A DNA stretch of 64,000 nucleotides. Origin: Anisus vortex. Taxonomy: Eukaryota > Mollusca > Gastropoda > Planorbidae. The notes beneath the pieces were generated by a model. The model saw only the letters and a list, made by a program, of their open reading frames with translations. It was not told where the DNA came from and did no database searches. A program made the translations under genes and the position numbers. The stretch spans positions 2,971,587 through 3,035,586 of the forward strand of contig OX421505.1 of the NCBI GenBank assembly GCA_949126835.1. Reading direction: 5' to 3'. This document shows, in pieces, positions 11,801-22,344 of this stretch (position 1 is the first letter of the stretch; every line of letters starts with the position of its first letter).

Positions 11801-14800
11801 TTACCTTCCAACTTCCTACCAACAAACCGAAATCCAGTTTTGAAAATCAAATCCGGTTTTTGCTCTCAAACCGGAATCCGGTATTCTGGTTTTTGTTTAA
11901 CATCCCTACTCTTATTATGTCTCTCTTTCTCTTCCTCTCTCTCTCTTTTGTCTTGTATGTCGTTCAACAAACAAATAACAGAAAACAAATCTGCATTTTC
12001 TACCTTGTGATGCGAGCCCTGGATACAGTTGAGGACGATATGACCATTCCTCTGGATGTTAAGATACCCATGTTGAAATCATTTTACAAGAACCTGACGG
12101 ACCCAGATTGGAAATACACTGAGAGCAAAGATAAAGATAAAATTGTTCTGGAACAATTTCCCAGTGTAAGCATTTTAACTTCAACTATACGGTAGGGGAA
12201 AGATGGGCAGATGTACCGCTGGGCATTTAGTATCTATGCCGTTTTACATATTTTAACTGGTTGTAATTTACATTTAAGCCCGTTAACACATTCCAGCACA
12301 TTAGTTTCGACTTGTTCTTACATTAAAATATTTTTTACTACATTTAGTTTTATTATTGTTATTGTTTTTCCTTAGCAGGTACAAATGTCCTACTTCTCCC
12401 ATATTTGTATGTAGTACCTTATAACTTCATATCTTTGGCTGTTATTATTTATAAATTTGAAATGATTTAGTTTCCTTATAAGTAATATCACTTGACCCTT
12501 ATAAAGTATTTTGAAAGGGAAGACGTAATGTCTTGGCTTTGTTAAATTTAGTAATGAATCTCAGATTTGAAAAATGTTTAATGAATTAACAATAATACAG
12601 TCTTTCTACCACTTGTACCTATCAAAATATCTTTATGCTGTCATGGAAAAAAATACAATGTTAGCTTATGATTCCGAGAATAATCGTAATTTTTTTCAGT
12701 AAGTGAATACATTAAAAATAATTTACAGAGCATTTGCAAACACGTGACAAAAAGCACGTGCTGTTTGTTTACTTTGTCTAGTGGTGACTAGCAATAAACA
12801 CCTCACTTGTACTCAATTATAAGTGGCATATACCTTCTACACTTCAAAACATTTTTACTCCCTCCACCTAAGGAAAAAAAAAATTTTCTTCACTTTATTT
12901 GAATGCTGGCAGATTTCAAAAGAGTTCAGAAAGCTGGATGAGAAGTACAAAAAGATTATCTCTGATGTTTGTAAGGAAATGGGATATGGGATGTGTGAGT
13001 TCCTAGTGAAACAAGTGGACACCATGGCAGATTGGGATAAGGTGAGTTAGATTTAAACCATCAGATTGGGATAAGGTGAGTTAGATTTAAACCATCAGGT
13101 TAGCATTATGTGACCTAGATATCAATCATCAAAATGCGAAACCTTTAGTTGGTTGCAATCATCAGATTGGGATAACTTGACCTAGATTGCAATCATAACA
13201 TTGGGATAACTTGGCCTAGATTGCAATCGTCAGATTGAGATAACTTGACCTAGATTGCTATCATCAGAATGGGATAACTTGACCTATATTGCAATCGTCA
13301 GATTAGGATAACTTGACCTAAATTGCAATCATCAGATTGGGATAACTTGACCTAGATTGCTATCATCAGATTGGGATAACTTGACCTAGATTGCAATCAT
13401 CAGAATTAGATAACTTGACCTAGATTGCAATCTTCAGAGTGGAAGAAGATGGGTTAGAGTAAATATATCTTATTGCTATTGTTAAATCAGATGGTTACTG
13501 TTATATTTACTAATAATTGTTATTGTTATTGTTACAATTGATTATAATTTTAGTTGTTACTTCTCATTGCTATTGTTACATCTGATTGTTATTGTGACAT
13601 CAGCTTGTTATGTTTATTGTTACATCTTATTGTTATTTTTACATCTTATTGTAATGTGGCCTAAATTGCTATTATTAGATTAAGATGGTTTAAAAAAGGA
13701 TACATATTAATTAGGTCTCTGTTTGAATGTCTCAATGATTAGTTAACAACAATTAACCCTAAACTAATTGTCCCATCACAAAAAAAGTACATAATACATT
13801 TTCTTATATACTGAAATATACTGTCATTCTAGTATTGTCACTATGTGGCTGGCCTTGTCGGTATAGGACTAGCAAAAATTTTCTCAGCCTCAGGCCTCGA
13901 AGACCCCATCGTTGGTCAGAACTATCAACTGGCAAATGACACTGGGCTACTCTTACAGAAAACAAACATCATAAGAGACTTCTCAGAAGATTGGAAAGAT
14001 AACAGAATAGTTTGGCCTAAGTATGTAAGTATAGAGATTTGTTTAATTTAAGATAATAGAATAGTTTGGCCCAAATATGTAAGTATAGAGATTAGTTTAA
14101 TTTAATTTGAAAATAGAAAAACAAACTTGTATGCCAATACGAAGAACGTTGTCCACAGTTTTATTCATATTGAGTCATAATTTGGTTCTAAAAGTCGCCA
14201 TAGCTTTGGGGGTGTGGAGGGGGATCTGTGGCAGACTGCGTTGGCTTGGTCATACCAAGCGCTTGTATGATAACCGCAGACCTAAGGAAATCCTGTAGGG
14301 AGAAATGGCAGCAGTATCACGAGCCACAGACCGGCATCTTCTTTGCTACACAAAGATGTGTGTAAGCTGCACCTCAGAAAAACGGGCATAGACGTGGATC
14401 CACTGGAGGAGTTTGTAGCTGACCGATAAGCCTGGCGACAGGCCGTTTGTACTGAGATAACCTCCCAGGAAGCAAAAAGAACCAGTGCACACATTGACAG
14501 ACGGCAGAAAATGAAGACAAAAGCATCCTCCAAACAACCACTCTCGCTGTTGAAATCAGAGGAATGCTCAAGGGACTATCAGTCGAGGATCGGGCTGTTC
14601 AGTCACAGCAAGCACTGTCCCTCATTAGAACATTAAGGGCACATCCATTGTCTTGTGAGAGAGATAGGAGCCATATAAAAATGTGTTAATTTTCAGACAC
14701 TACTAAAAAAATTGAAAACTATTAGGCATTGTCGATATAATCCGGCATCAAATGGCTAAACTGAATATTCCAGGCTCATGTCCTTTAAAAAAAGGTATGG

Positions 14801-17262
14801 TCTGCACTCCAATATATTTTTTATTGTCCCCTGGCAGATGCAAGAAATAAATTGATGGAACGAATCGGTGACAGGTAGCCCGCACATTTAGTATAAAGCA
14901 GTGATTTGTCCAGTTCAAACTAAAATATTGAGAAATTAATTTCATACCTTGTTCTATAAAAATTAGAAACTGCTACAAACAAATCTCTAAAACGTTTATG
15001 GCTTTTAGCTATTCATAAAATTGTAACAAAATTAATGTGATTTTGTTTTTAGTAATGTTTTTAAAATGTTGGTTCTAACTGTGTTTTTCTCCACAGGCTT
15101 GGATCAAATATGCCGAGGACATTGGAGAATTCACCAAGTTAGAGAACCAGGCTAAGGCAGTACAGTGTCTCAATGAACTGATCACCAACGCTCTGGACCT
15201 GATTCAATCGTCTCTGCAGTTTTTGGGCATGCTGAAGAACCAGAGGCTTTTTACTTCTGTGGCAATAACGCAGGTATTTTTCCCAATGCTATTATTCTCT
15301 TTTATCTTTGTTTACATAAATTGATGTTTACATCTTCCTGTCATCCTGCCTGGCTTGGGCCGGGTTATTGTTTCTGGTGTGTTGTTGTTTTTTTGTTTTG
15401 TTTTTCTGTTAATATACAATTTAAATTTAAATAAAGATAAGCAAACGTAAGAAAGTCTTTGATAAGAGAATTATTTCAAATAAGTGTGTAAAGCATTTAT
15501 AAAATTAGTCTTGACGGTGGATAAATATATAATTAAACAAATTTAAAAAAGGGTAGCATTTCTTATCTTATATATTACAGAGGCTCCTTCTATAGAGACG
15601 ATTACTGCGTGCTACGCTCATACCTGGTCCTTGTATAGTCTTGTATTTTTATAAACAATATTTTGCAAAGTAAATACTAAAAAGGCCTAGTAGCCGACGG
15701 GTACTTTACTTCCTACCCTACATCCTACATATCCCGTAGTCTGTTGGACCGTTGTGGCACCACAGATGACATGTACACCAGCCTCCTCCATTCCTGCCGT
15801 CTCTCAGCCTTTCGTCGCACAGTTTTATTCCTGTCCACTCCCTGATGTTGTCCTCTCATCGTTACTTTTGTTTTCCTCTCTTTCTCTATCCTCTCGTGGT
15901 GCCCTACAGAATGGTTTTGGCAAGCCCGTTGGTTCTAGTGACGTGGCCATACCATTCCAGTTTCCTTTTCTTGACTGTGGCCAGCAGGTCTTTACATTTT
16001 CCAACTTCCTGAAGTATTCTTTTTAGTATTTGTTCATTGAATCATACTTTACTTTGCCTTTATATAAGCGACTAAATTGTTAGTTGTTTACAACGTAAAC
16101 AACAAAAAAAAATTATGTTTGGAGAACTCTGGTTTAAAACACTAATTTAAAATGCTCCTTTCTTACTTCAAGAACTTATATCAAAGCATGCGCCATCAAG
16201 GATACTGAGCTCTTCATCACAGTCAATCCTTAAAACTCCCAGTGTGGCTGGACACAAAAAGTACATAGGATTGCGCTCATTTGAATCTGTGGCGCCTTCT
16301 ATATGGAACAGGTTATCTCATACACTGAGAGAATCTGACACAAGAAAGCATTTTAAAAAGTGCTTAAAGATCTTTCTCTTTGGCTAGTGGATGTGTGATA
16401 TACATGCTAATACAACTGGCTCTACAATTCGCACCGATATTGAACTGAGCGTGCTAAATTTAATACCATTATTATTATTAGTTAATGTTTGTAAACTATA
16501 ATAAAGTCAACTATCATTGCTCTTGTTTATTGTTGCAGGTCGTTGCCATAGCCACCCTGGAGCGCTGCTACAACAACTTAAATGTTTTCACAGGCGTGGT
16601 CAAAATACGCAAGGGGGAAGCAGTTCGCTTCTTGTTGTGGGCCACTTCCTTAGAGAAAGTAAAGGCCATCATGAAACATTATACTCTACAGGTTGGTGTA
16701 ATATTTGTTGAGTTTACGTTGCATAGTTTTCTGTAAGAACCATGCAGTAATGGAATTACGAATGCACACGACACATGTCACATTGTTCCTTCTTCTCAAT
16801 ACTGCTTTGCTTGAACTATGCATTATAGGCCTATTACCACACAACCATCTGCCGTGGCCACAGAAACTGGTGAACGCTGCTTCTGTGGATCAATGTGGTC
16901 CGTCGGGATACTTTACTTTTCCTTTTATCACAGTTAGAGGTCCATATTATTGTAGTTTTTGTTTAAACATATATAAAAACATCAATTACAGTCATTACTT
17001 ATCTTTCATCATATAATAAAATACAATCCTGTAAACATTGATACTTTTCTGTCAACAGATTATTGACAAAATTCCAAGTGATGATCCAAACAGTGCCAAG
17101 ACAAGTGCCATTTGTCAGAAAGTCTTAGAGCTGACAGACACTCAGCAAGTGTACACTACCTTGAGTATGTTCCCAACTTTGTATGTCAGCCTAGGATTGT
17201 TGACTGTCATCTCATACACATATTGGTCACAGATAACTCAGTGGTACGAGGACATGCTTTAG
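8832..17262 (+). CDS. FDFT1: Squalene synthase (farnesyl-diphosphate farnesyltransferase), complete 8-exon gene
   Basis: Condenses two farnesyl diphosphates to squalene via presqualene diphosphate with NADPH, the committed step to sterols; the family is ER-anchored. Exons: 8832-8930, 10886-10983, 11982-12165, 12913-13041, 13833-14024, 15097-15273, 16539-16691, 17059-17262. They total 1236 nt (411 codons plus TAG). All junctions have GT-AG and the phases agree. The human protein is 417 residues and the numbering lines up: first Asp-rich motif DTVEDD at 80-85, YCHYVAGLVGIGL at 171-183, QKTNIIRDFSED at 212-223 with the second DxxED at 219-223. NELITNALD and YNNLNVF-GVVKIRKGEAV follow. A hydrophobic C-terminal anchor (LYVSLGLLTVISYTYW) lies near residues 384-399. 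The start was chosen because MELLKSLCHPEE matches the family N-terminus. Exon 1 runs directly into a minisatellite made of its own donor. All catalytic blocks look intact, so the gene is probably functional. Confidence 0.95.
8931..9690 (+). repeat. 15-bp minisatellite made of the FDFT1 exon 1 splice donor
   Basis: About 50 copies of GTGAGTAGAACATTT (GTGAGTATAACATTT in the first copies). The first GTGAGT is the exon 1 5' splice site itself. The unit is divisible by three, and the exon 1 reading frame stays open through about 30 copies, to a TGA ending at 9389, as VSRTF/VSITF pentapeptides. The antisense strand is also largely open. Copy variants include GAGGAGA, GCGAGTA and TTTTTGAG. Confidence 0.95.
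9703..9958 (+). mobile_element. tRNA-derived SINE (family C), near full length
   Basis: It lies in FDFT1 intron 1, directly after the minisatellite. The head is GCTGGCCGAGCGGCAGTG with B box GGTTCGAATCC. The body runs through GAGGGTGTCCCTGAGTCTA, GGAGTAAAGTAAAG and CTAGTATGCCGTG to TTTGGTCCAAAGGGTACTTT. It is the best-preserved family C copy in the window. Confidence 0.9.
10040..10180 (+). mobile_element. LINE family A 3' end
   Basis: In FDFT1 intron 1. AACATCATTTAAAGCACT corresponds to the NITSFKAL codons of the ORF2 C-terminus. It is followed by a CGTAGGACGCAATAATCTTC 3' UTR and an AGATAAGATAAG tail. Confidence 0.7.
10355..10860. mobile_element. Dispersed repeat R1 with a tRNA-like block
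   Basis: Shares ordered blocks with 54935-55470: TGCCCGG, GGCCTGTATAAGCTAC, AGCTATAAAT, AGGAAAGTAAATT, GATCGGGTAAAAAATAG, then an inverted tRNA-like block near 10660-10720 (minus strand CTAGGTAAGTGG and GGTTCTA). It ends near GAACACACACATAGTCTAC. Partial copies are at 33040 and 62110. No coding capacity, so probably a non-autonomous element. Confidence 0.6.
10995..11340 (+). mobile_element. LINE family C fragment
   Basis: In FDFT1 intron 2. The plus frame reads FRLMTGDNRLKQHMFRNTL, the common post-RT F-R-L-x-T-G-H-N-R-L motif of LINE ORF2, followed by a degraded GC-rich stretch with a poly-C run. The copy at 34400-34700 has the same block (RHNRLKQHKFHTI). Confidence 0.65.
11350..11525 (-). 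mobile_element. MITE M1, internal part
   Basis: In FDFT1 intron 2. It matches the interior of the element at 35615-35912 in reverse complement: TTTCGGAATTTCTGATCGC, AGACTTCCGGTTT-type, GTTGTATACAGCGGAA, GTCATTAAAGAC, TTATTGGCT. Both terminal inverted repeats are absent. Confidence 0.75.
11536..11915. mobile_element. Possible hAT-type non-autonomous element
   Basis: A region dense in ACCGGTTTT / AAAACCGG motifs in both directions. It is bounded on the right by GTTTAACATCCCTA, which reads TAGGGATGTTAAAC in reverse and resembles hAT termini, and on the left by GTCCTAAACCGG. No clear 8-bp target duplication. It abuts the exon 3 acceptor region, and an open frame through it into exon 3 is fortuitous. 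Confidence 0.4.
13042..13445 (+). repeat. 34-bp minisatellite starting at the FDFT1 exon 4 donor
   Basis: The exon 4 end plus donor (GATTGGGATAAGGTGAGTTAG) is repeated exactly 34 bp downstream, placing a second AAG|GTGAGT at 13076. Further units then decay to GATTGGGATAACTTGACCTAG with ATTGCAATCATCA. About eleven units in all, so the array appears to derive from the exon-intron junction. Splicing at the second donor would run through an in-frame TAG. Confidence 0.85.
13455..13660. repeat. Degenerate TTATTGTTA-rich low-complexity tract
   Basis: Irregular repeats of ATTGTTATTGTTACATC in FDFT1 intron 4. No further function seen. Confidence 0.6.
13997..14100 (+). repeat. 54-bp tandem duplication of the FDFT1 exon 5 donor
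   Basis: The exon 5 end with donor (AGAATAGTTTGGCC...TATGTAAGTATAGAG) is present twice, with donor GTs at 14025 and 14079. The second copy has small changes (GATAATAG, CCCAAATAT). Using the second donor would read into an in-frame TAA at once, so the upstream donor is the coding one. Confidence 0.85.
14205..14690 (+). mobile_element. LINE family D 3' fragment
   Basis: In FDFT1 intron 5. The plus strand reads LRWLGHTKRLYDNRRPKEIL, a broken DVCKRD-like region, an alanine/Arg-rich part and a final SRIGLFSHSKHC-type end. A 3' UTR follows with CATCCATTGTCTTGTGAGAG and AGATAGGAGCCATAT. The same 3' UTR end occurs alone at about 37676-37720. Confidence 0.7.
15550..15660 (-). mobile_element. LINE family A 3' end
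   Basis: In FDFT1 intron 6. Inverted tail: TTATCTTATATATTACAG, then GACG, TTATTGCGT and CTACGCTCAT on the plus strand. Confidence 0.65.
15715..16000 (-). mobile_element. LINE ORF2 C-terminal fragment (WYGHV type)
   Basis: The minus strand reads LLATVKKRKLEWYGHVTRTN, then GLAKTIL, a stop, and a decayed EDNIREWTG block ending near VPQRP-like codons (CCACAACGGTCCAACAGACT). This is the same class of C-terminal block as in the TIR elements at 36219 and 52031. The antisense open frame is a shadow. Confidence 0.7.
16175..16482 (+). mobile_element. LINE family B 3' end with (ATT)n tail
   Basis: In FDFT1 intron 6. The plus frame reads GLRSFESVAPSIWNRLSHTL and then ESDTRKHFKKCLKIFLF-stop, the classic LINE C-terminus (A-P-x-x-W-N-x-L-P...F-K-x-x-L-K-x-x-L-F). 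The 3' end is TAATACCATTATTATTATTA. Confidence 0.75.
16835..16925 (+). mobile_element. SINE family C tail fragment
   Basis: In FDFT1 intron 7. It has TGCCGTGGCCACAGAAACTG, GTGAACGCTGCTTC, TGTGGTCCGTCGGGATACTT, lacking the tRNA-like head. Confidence 0.7.
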
Positions 17263-17351
17263 GAGACACCGGTTAATGAAATCTATTATAAATGAATCAC
17301 AATAACTACAAGTAGAGTATTAAAAGATCTAATTTATTTTGTCATTTCCAA

Positions 17352-17545
17352 ATTGATGTTTTCTTATCTCATCTATTACAAACGCCCCTACTATTCAGAA
17401 GATTATTGCGTCCTACGCTTATTAGTAAAGTCTAGTCTCGCATTTTTATTAAAGTTGTTAATTTCGTCAACTTTTTGATTTTGCTGGTTTGTTAAGGCAA
17501 CCCATTGACTGTCTGGATGCCACTCGGAAAGTTAAATAACTAACT
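17352..17545 (-). mobile_element. LINE family A 3' end inside the FDFT1 3' UTR
   Basis: Inverted copy: TTATCTCATCTATTACA near the left, GATTATTGCGTCCTACGCTT, then GGCAACCCATTGACTGTCTG encoding the inverted C-terminal block. It lies between the FDFT1 stop codon and the first good polyadenylation signal, so it is probably transcribed antisense within the 3' UTR. Confidence 0.7.
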
Positions 17546-17776
17546 TATATGCGATTGTTCTTTCGTATGAAGTAAGACAATTGTTTAAATCATCTATTGG
17601 TGTTAAACTAATTGCATTTGGAATTTATTGTTATGTAATACCGTGGACAAGTAAACTAGTAATTGTGTATTGTTTTTTTTTTTTTTTATGATAAACTGGT
17701 TTTCTGGAAACCATGTTAATCTCAGCACATTGAATATGTTGTTTTATATTCTAGTTGATTGACTTTACGAGCCTAT

Positions 17777-17782
17777 AATAAA
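17777..17782 (+). promoter_or_regulatory. Putative FDFT1 polyadenylation signal
   Basis: First canonical AATAAA after the stop codon, about 515 nt downstream, followed by a TTGTTTTGTG U/GU-rich stretch at about 17800. Confidence 0.5.
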
Positions 17783-17799
17783 TATATATATCATATGTT

Positions 17800-19310
17800 C
17801 TTGTTTTGTGCTCCTATTGGCCTAACAGGGTCGGTCGTTAGCGGCCCAGTACGGTTCGGTCCCCTGTTCTCGGAAATGCTTACATTAATTACAGTCTAGT
17901 ACATAGACCTATGGCAGAGTCACAGGTCTTGTACGAGAGCTGTATTAAACACACACCCAAATTCTTCATAATTTGGAGACATTTTTATCTCGTGGGGTTT
18001 AGTTGTAGATTTCAGACAGCTCTTGTACGCCCTAAATGTCTTTTCAAGTTTATATTTACATAGTGTATTTTGTATTTGTACACATTGTTAATTATTATAA
18101 TGATACAGCTGAAATTATACATATAATTCAATAGATCACTCTTAAAGATACTTATACTTGCATGTTAAATAGTATTATAGTGTGCGTGAATGTCTATTTT
18201 ATAATTGTTTTTCTGTGCTTACGTATAAATATTTTTTGTGTATTGTTTGAAATTTGCATTAAAAGACGGAATTTATGTAAACAAATCGAATTTCCATTTG
18301 TTTGGAACAATAAAGCAATCTTATCTTATCTTAATTGTACAAATATATATATAATAGTTTTAACCCCTAGTGAATTATAAGGCTACTGACCGAAATACAT
18401 GGCGCGTTTTTGTTATGTAACGAGGTAATTAGAATAACGGTCGAAGGGAGATAACCGAGAAAAATAATGTTTTTTTTTTTTTTTTTTTTTTTATTTTATT
18501 TTTTTTGCATTTCCTTTCATAGATTTTTCGCTAGACTAGTAATTAGATAAAAATATACAATTTGTAAACATGAACTGAATTATTTAGTACATTTATTCAA
18601 GGGAATGCTAAATATTTTATTGAAGATGTCGTTTGTCGAAAGTTAGCCTATCTTAACTTACTATCTATCTAAAAGTAAAGGATTTGGCAGAATGTGCAAT
18701 GTTTTACAAAAGCTATTGCAAGATTATAAAAGCCCCAAATCTTGTTTACTCGTGAACGGACTACTAAGGACTGTGGTGAGCTATTTTATATCTGATACTT
18801 TGTTCTTTTATTTATTTTTTTATTGTTAGTTATTTTAGTGCTTTATATATAATAATAATCTCCAAGCGATATGTCAAATGGTATGACTTGTCGCGAGTTA
18901 AGTAAGTGACGTCACACTCTGGTTGTTGTGTCTGGAAGGATGAATAGCGAATTAGTTCTCCCTTGTAATTTGTGAAAATATTGATTCTTTTTGTTCAGAA
19001 TAAAAACAGTATTAGTTCAAGTTTAAGTGTTTTCCTGTTGACTTGAATTAATTAGACTCCAACAAGGACTAAAATCGCAGTTAAATAAAAAGATTTATGG
19101 AAACAAATTCCCTATATATAAAAAGAACAATATTATGTCTCCATTATGACATTTATTTACATAGTTACGTGACCTAGAAACATAAGCCACGCCTTTTGCA
19201 AATGGCCTATAGTATAGGATGTCCTGTCTTTCTTGCAGTAGATGTTTATTGCGTAGTGGTCTTTTTTACTTTGACTTGATGCCACTTGACGTTAATACAT
19301 ACCATGCTGG
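17800..19310. other. Intergenic; LINE-type 3' end and poly-T tract
   Basis: At about 18150-18340 a plus-strand LINE-like 3' end carries GGAACAATAAAGCAATC then CTTATCTTATCTTA. At 18471-18506 there is a T homopolymer-rich tract. A palindromic CRE-like TGACGTCA sits at 18907-18914. No gene is supported. Confidence 0.45.
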
Positions 19311-19317
19311 TAACCAG

Positions 19318-19855
19318 GGAGCCAGGTACTGATTTTTTCGTCAGTCAGGCCTAGAAAACTAATGCAAGACAGGTAGTGATATGTGTGGCAGTCAGGACTA
19401 TAAAACTAATGGGAGCCAGGTAGTAATATGTTTGGCAGTCAGGACTAGAACACTAATGAAAGCCAGGTAGTGATATGTTAGGCAGTCAGGACTATAAAAC
19501 TAATGGGAGCCAGGTAGTGATATGTTTGGCAGTCAGGACTATAAAACTAATGGGAGCCAGGTAGTGATATGTTTGGCAGTCAAGACTATAAAACTAATGG
19601 GAGCCAGGTAGTGTGATATGTTTGGCAGTCATGACTAGAAAACTAATGGGAAACAGGTAGTGATATGTTTGGCAGTAAGGCCTAGAAAACTAATGGGAGC
19701 CAGGTAGTGATATGTTTGGCAGTCAGGACTAGAAAACTAATGGGAGCCAGGTAGTGATATGTTTGGCAGTCAGGACTAGAAAACTAATGGGAGCCAGGTA
19801 GTGATTTAATTGGCAGTCAGGACTAGAAAACTAATGGGAGCCAGGTAGTGATATG
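19318..19855. repeat. 47-bp tandem array
   Basis: About eleven copies of a 47-bp unit containing GGCAGTCAGGACTAGAAAAC and GGGAGCCAGGTAGTGATATG. One copy has an extra GT (GTAGTGTGATATG). Confidence 0.9.
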
Positions 19856-20085
19856 TCTGAATGACTGCCGATGTTTCTGAATGACTGCCAATTTTTTTGA
19901 ATGAAAACGATGTTTCTGACTGACAGCCGATGTTTCTGAATGACAGTCAATGTTTCTGAATGACAGCCGATGTTTCCGAATGACAGCTGATGTCTCTGAA
20001 TGACAGCCGATTTTTCGGAATGACAGTCAATGTTTATGAATGACAGCCAATGTTTCCCAATGACAGCTGATATCTCTGAATTCAT
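19856..20085. repeat. 20-bp tandem array
   Basis: Roughly eleven copies of TGAATGACAGCCGATGTTTC with many variants, directly abutting the 47-bp array. An 84-codon minus-strand frame is produced by the repeats and is not a gene. Confidence 0.85.
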
Positions 20086-20099
20086 GGTTTATCTACCAC

Positions 20100-21515
20100 A
20101 GCAAGCCTTACCGGACTTATCCTACAACAACCGTTCTGGATGTGGATTTGTTTTTAGTGTTAGTATATTGGCGATTTTAAATGCAGCCAATTAAAATTCA
20201 AATATACTATATAATGGGCATCGAATTAAGCCAATTGGCAGAAAAATCGTTAATAAACCTTCTTAGGAAAGTAATCAGCTATTCTCATCTCCTAAACATT
20301 TGATCTACTTTTAGCGTTTGGTTCAACTTAAACTTATGAGCATATGAAAGCTGTTTTAATCATACATAGCGGTCACTTACACTTCATCACTCATAAGAGA
20401 CCAAAATAATATGTTCTGACATTGAACAAATAGCAAAGAGCATTCAAGACACTGGGCTCATGAACTGATTGGCATACATACTAATTATTGAGCTCATCTG
20501 CTTTAATTAAAAATAAATAATATAATACATTCTAAAAGAAATGTAATTTCTTTTTCATTTTAATAAATAAAAGAAGGTTAAAAAATTATTATTATTGTAT
20601 GCAATTGTTGGGATTATTCATGTTTAAAAAGTGCACTTCGAAAAACGTAAACTAATTCTGATAACTCTAATTAAATCTTGAAATAAATACCATGATCTAG
20701 CATTTGTATAAAGAAATAATAATAGTAATATAAATCATATTACAAAACCTAGACTAACATGTTTGTTATCATTATAGAATTGAATTTTTTAAGGGAAATA
20801 ATTAGCAAATATTTTTGAAATGTATATTACTAACAAGTTTCTTTAGTTTTCTTTAATAAAAGACTAGATTTTGTATCTAGCGTAACTGCAAAGTAAATAA
20901 ACTACAAAAAATAATCGAAAACTCTTATAATAATAAATAAATACAAATATAAAAATACATTTATAAACATCATAAAAAATACTTAGTTTGTTTGACCACT
21001 TGGTATCTATTCAAAAAAGTGTTCGTCAAACAAATCTTAATCAAAAAAAAAAAAAAAAAAAAAAAAAGGTTCACAAAACTGATCGCCGCTCAAACAAGCG
21101 GTCACTAAACAAATGTGGATCCCATATGACCCAGACAAGGTATATTTATTCTGTGCTCACCCCCTCATTTCTTGTACATGTAATCCATTCACTTCAATTG
21201 TGGACATAAAAAAAAAAATATATGCTATCAATTGTCTAGTTTTAGTCTACTAAACTAATTATAATTAAACTTTTATTTTTAATTATAGCTATAATTTATT
21301 TTTTTTATCTTATTAGTAAAATTAAAAGGGTCAATGTGAAATACTGTAATCATATTGGCTAATTATAATGCAGAAATAGTTTCAATACCCGGTAGATAAG
21401 AACAATCACTAATGTAATACATTGATGTACACTACATATTTATGCTTATTTACAATGTCTTTTTCATTCAATATACAAGTTCGAACACCCAAAGCTAATG
21501 TTTCAGGCAAAATGT
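20100..21515. other. AT-rich intergenic, nothing recognised
   Basis: Very AT-rich, with an A homopolymer run at about 21043-21067. No open frame of interest, no recognised repeat. Confidence 0.5.
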
Positions 21516-21517
21516 AC

Positions 21518-21645
21518 AAAGGCTGTTGTGTAATAAACTGCAACAATGATGCGAAAACGATTGATTATCGTACACATAAGCATGTCAAACTAGATGTCTT
21601 TCCTGACCCCTTAATGGATAAACAACGGAAAGTTGTAACCTCATT
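21518..21645 (+). pseudogene. Possible THAP-like zinc-finger exon
   Basis: After a plausible acceptor (AATGTTTCAG) the frame reads MYKGCCVINCNN, about 20 residues, then VKLDVFPDPLMDKQRKVV. The spacing C-x3-C followed by an F-P-x-D/P-x-x-x-x-x-W/V stretch resembles the first half of a THAP domain. The C-x2-H half is not found nearby and no good donor follows. It could be an exon, a transposase relic (P-element-type transposases carry THAP domains) or chance. Confidence 0.25.
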
Positions 21646-21865
21646 TTACTTTATATTAGTAGCCTTGCTTTAGTACTAAACTTGCTAAGACTAGATATCA
21701 GTAATAAATAAGCCTTTCTCATTTTACTATAGTAGCGTCTCTAGTGATCGCTGCCATGAGTCAAAAGAATATGGCGGATGCCTGGCTTGACTTCTAGTGA
21801 CTGCGAATATAGGGATTGTGCATTATGTTCTATACCTATTCCGTGCTTTTCTCAAGTACATCTAA

Positions 21866-22266
21866 TTATGTAATATTAGTTGTTTACTGTCAATGATCTA
21901 ATTATGTACTATTAGTTGTTTATTGTCAATGATCTAATGCTGTACTATTAGTTGTTTACTGTCAATGACCTAATTATGTACTATTAGTTGTTTACTGTCA
22001 ATGATCTAATTCTGTACTATTAGTTGTTTACTGTCAATGATCTAATTCTGTACTATTAGTTGTTTACTGTCAATGACCTAATTATGTACTATTAGTTGTT
22101 TACTGTCAATAACCTAATTATGTACTATTAGTTGTTTACTGTCAATGACCTAATTCTGTACTATTAGTTGTTTACTGTCAATGACCTAATTATGTACTAT
22201 TAGTTGTTTACTGTCAATGACCTAATTTTGCACTATTAGTTGTTTACAGTCAATGACCTAATTCTC
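21866..22266. repeat. 36-bp tandem array
   Basis: About eleven copies of a 36-bp unit, CTATTAGTTGTTTACTGTCA plus ATGACCTAATTATGTA. Variants: ATGATCTAAT and TTCTGTA. Confidence 0.9.
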
Positions 22267-22344
22267 TAAGGCAGACAGGAACAATTTATTTTTTAGAATG
22301 AAAAAAAAGTGTTACTACTGATGATATCTGGTCACCCTGAAATT

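Noticed and set aside
11656..12195. A 179-residue protein starting at 11656
   Set aside because: Its N-terminal 110 codons run through an ACCGGTTT-rich repeat and a pyrimidine tract; only the part from 11982 is coding (FDFT1 exon 3).
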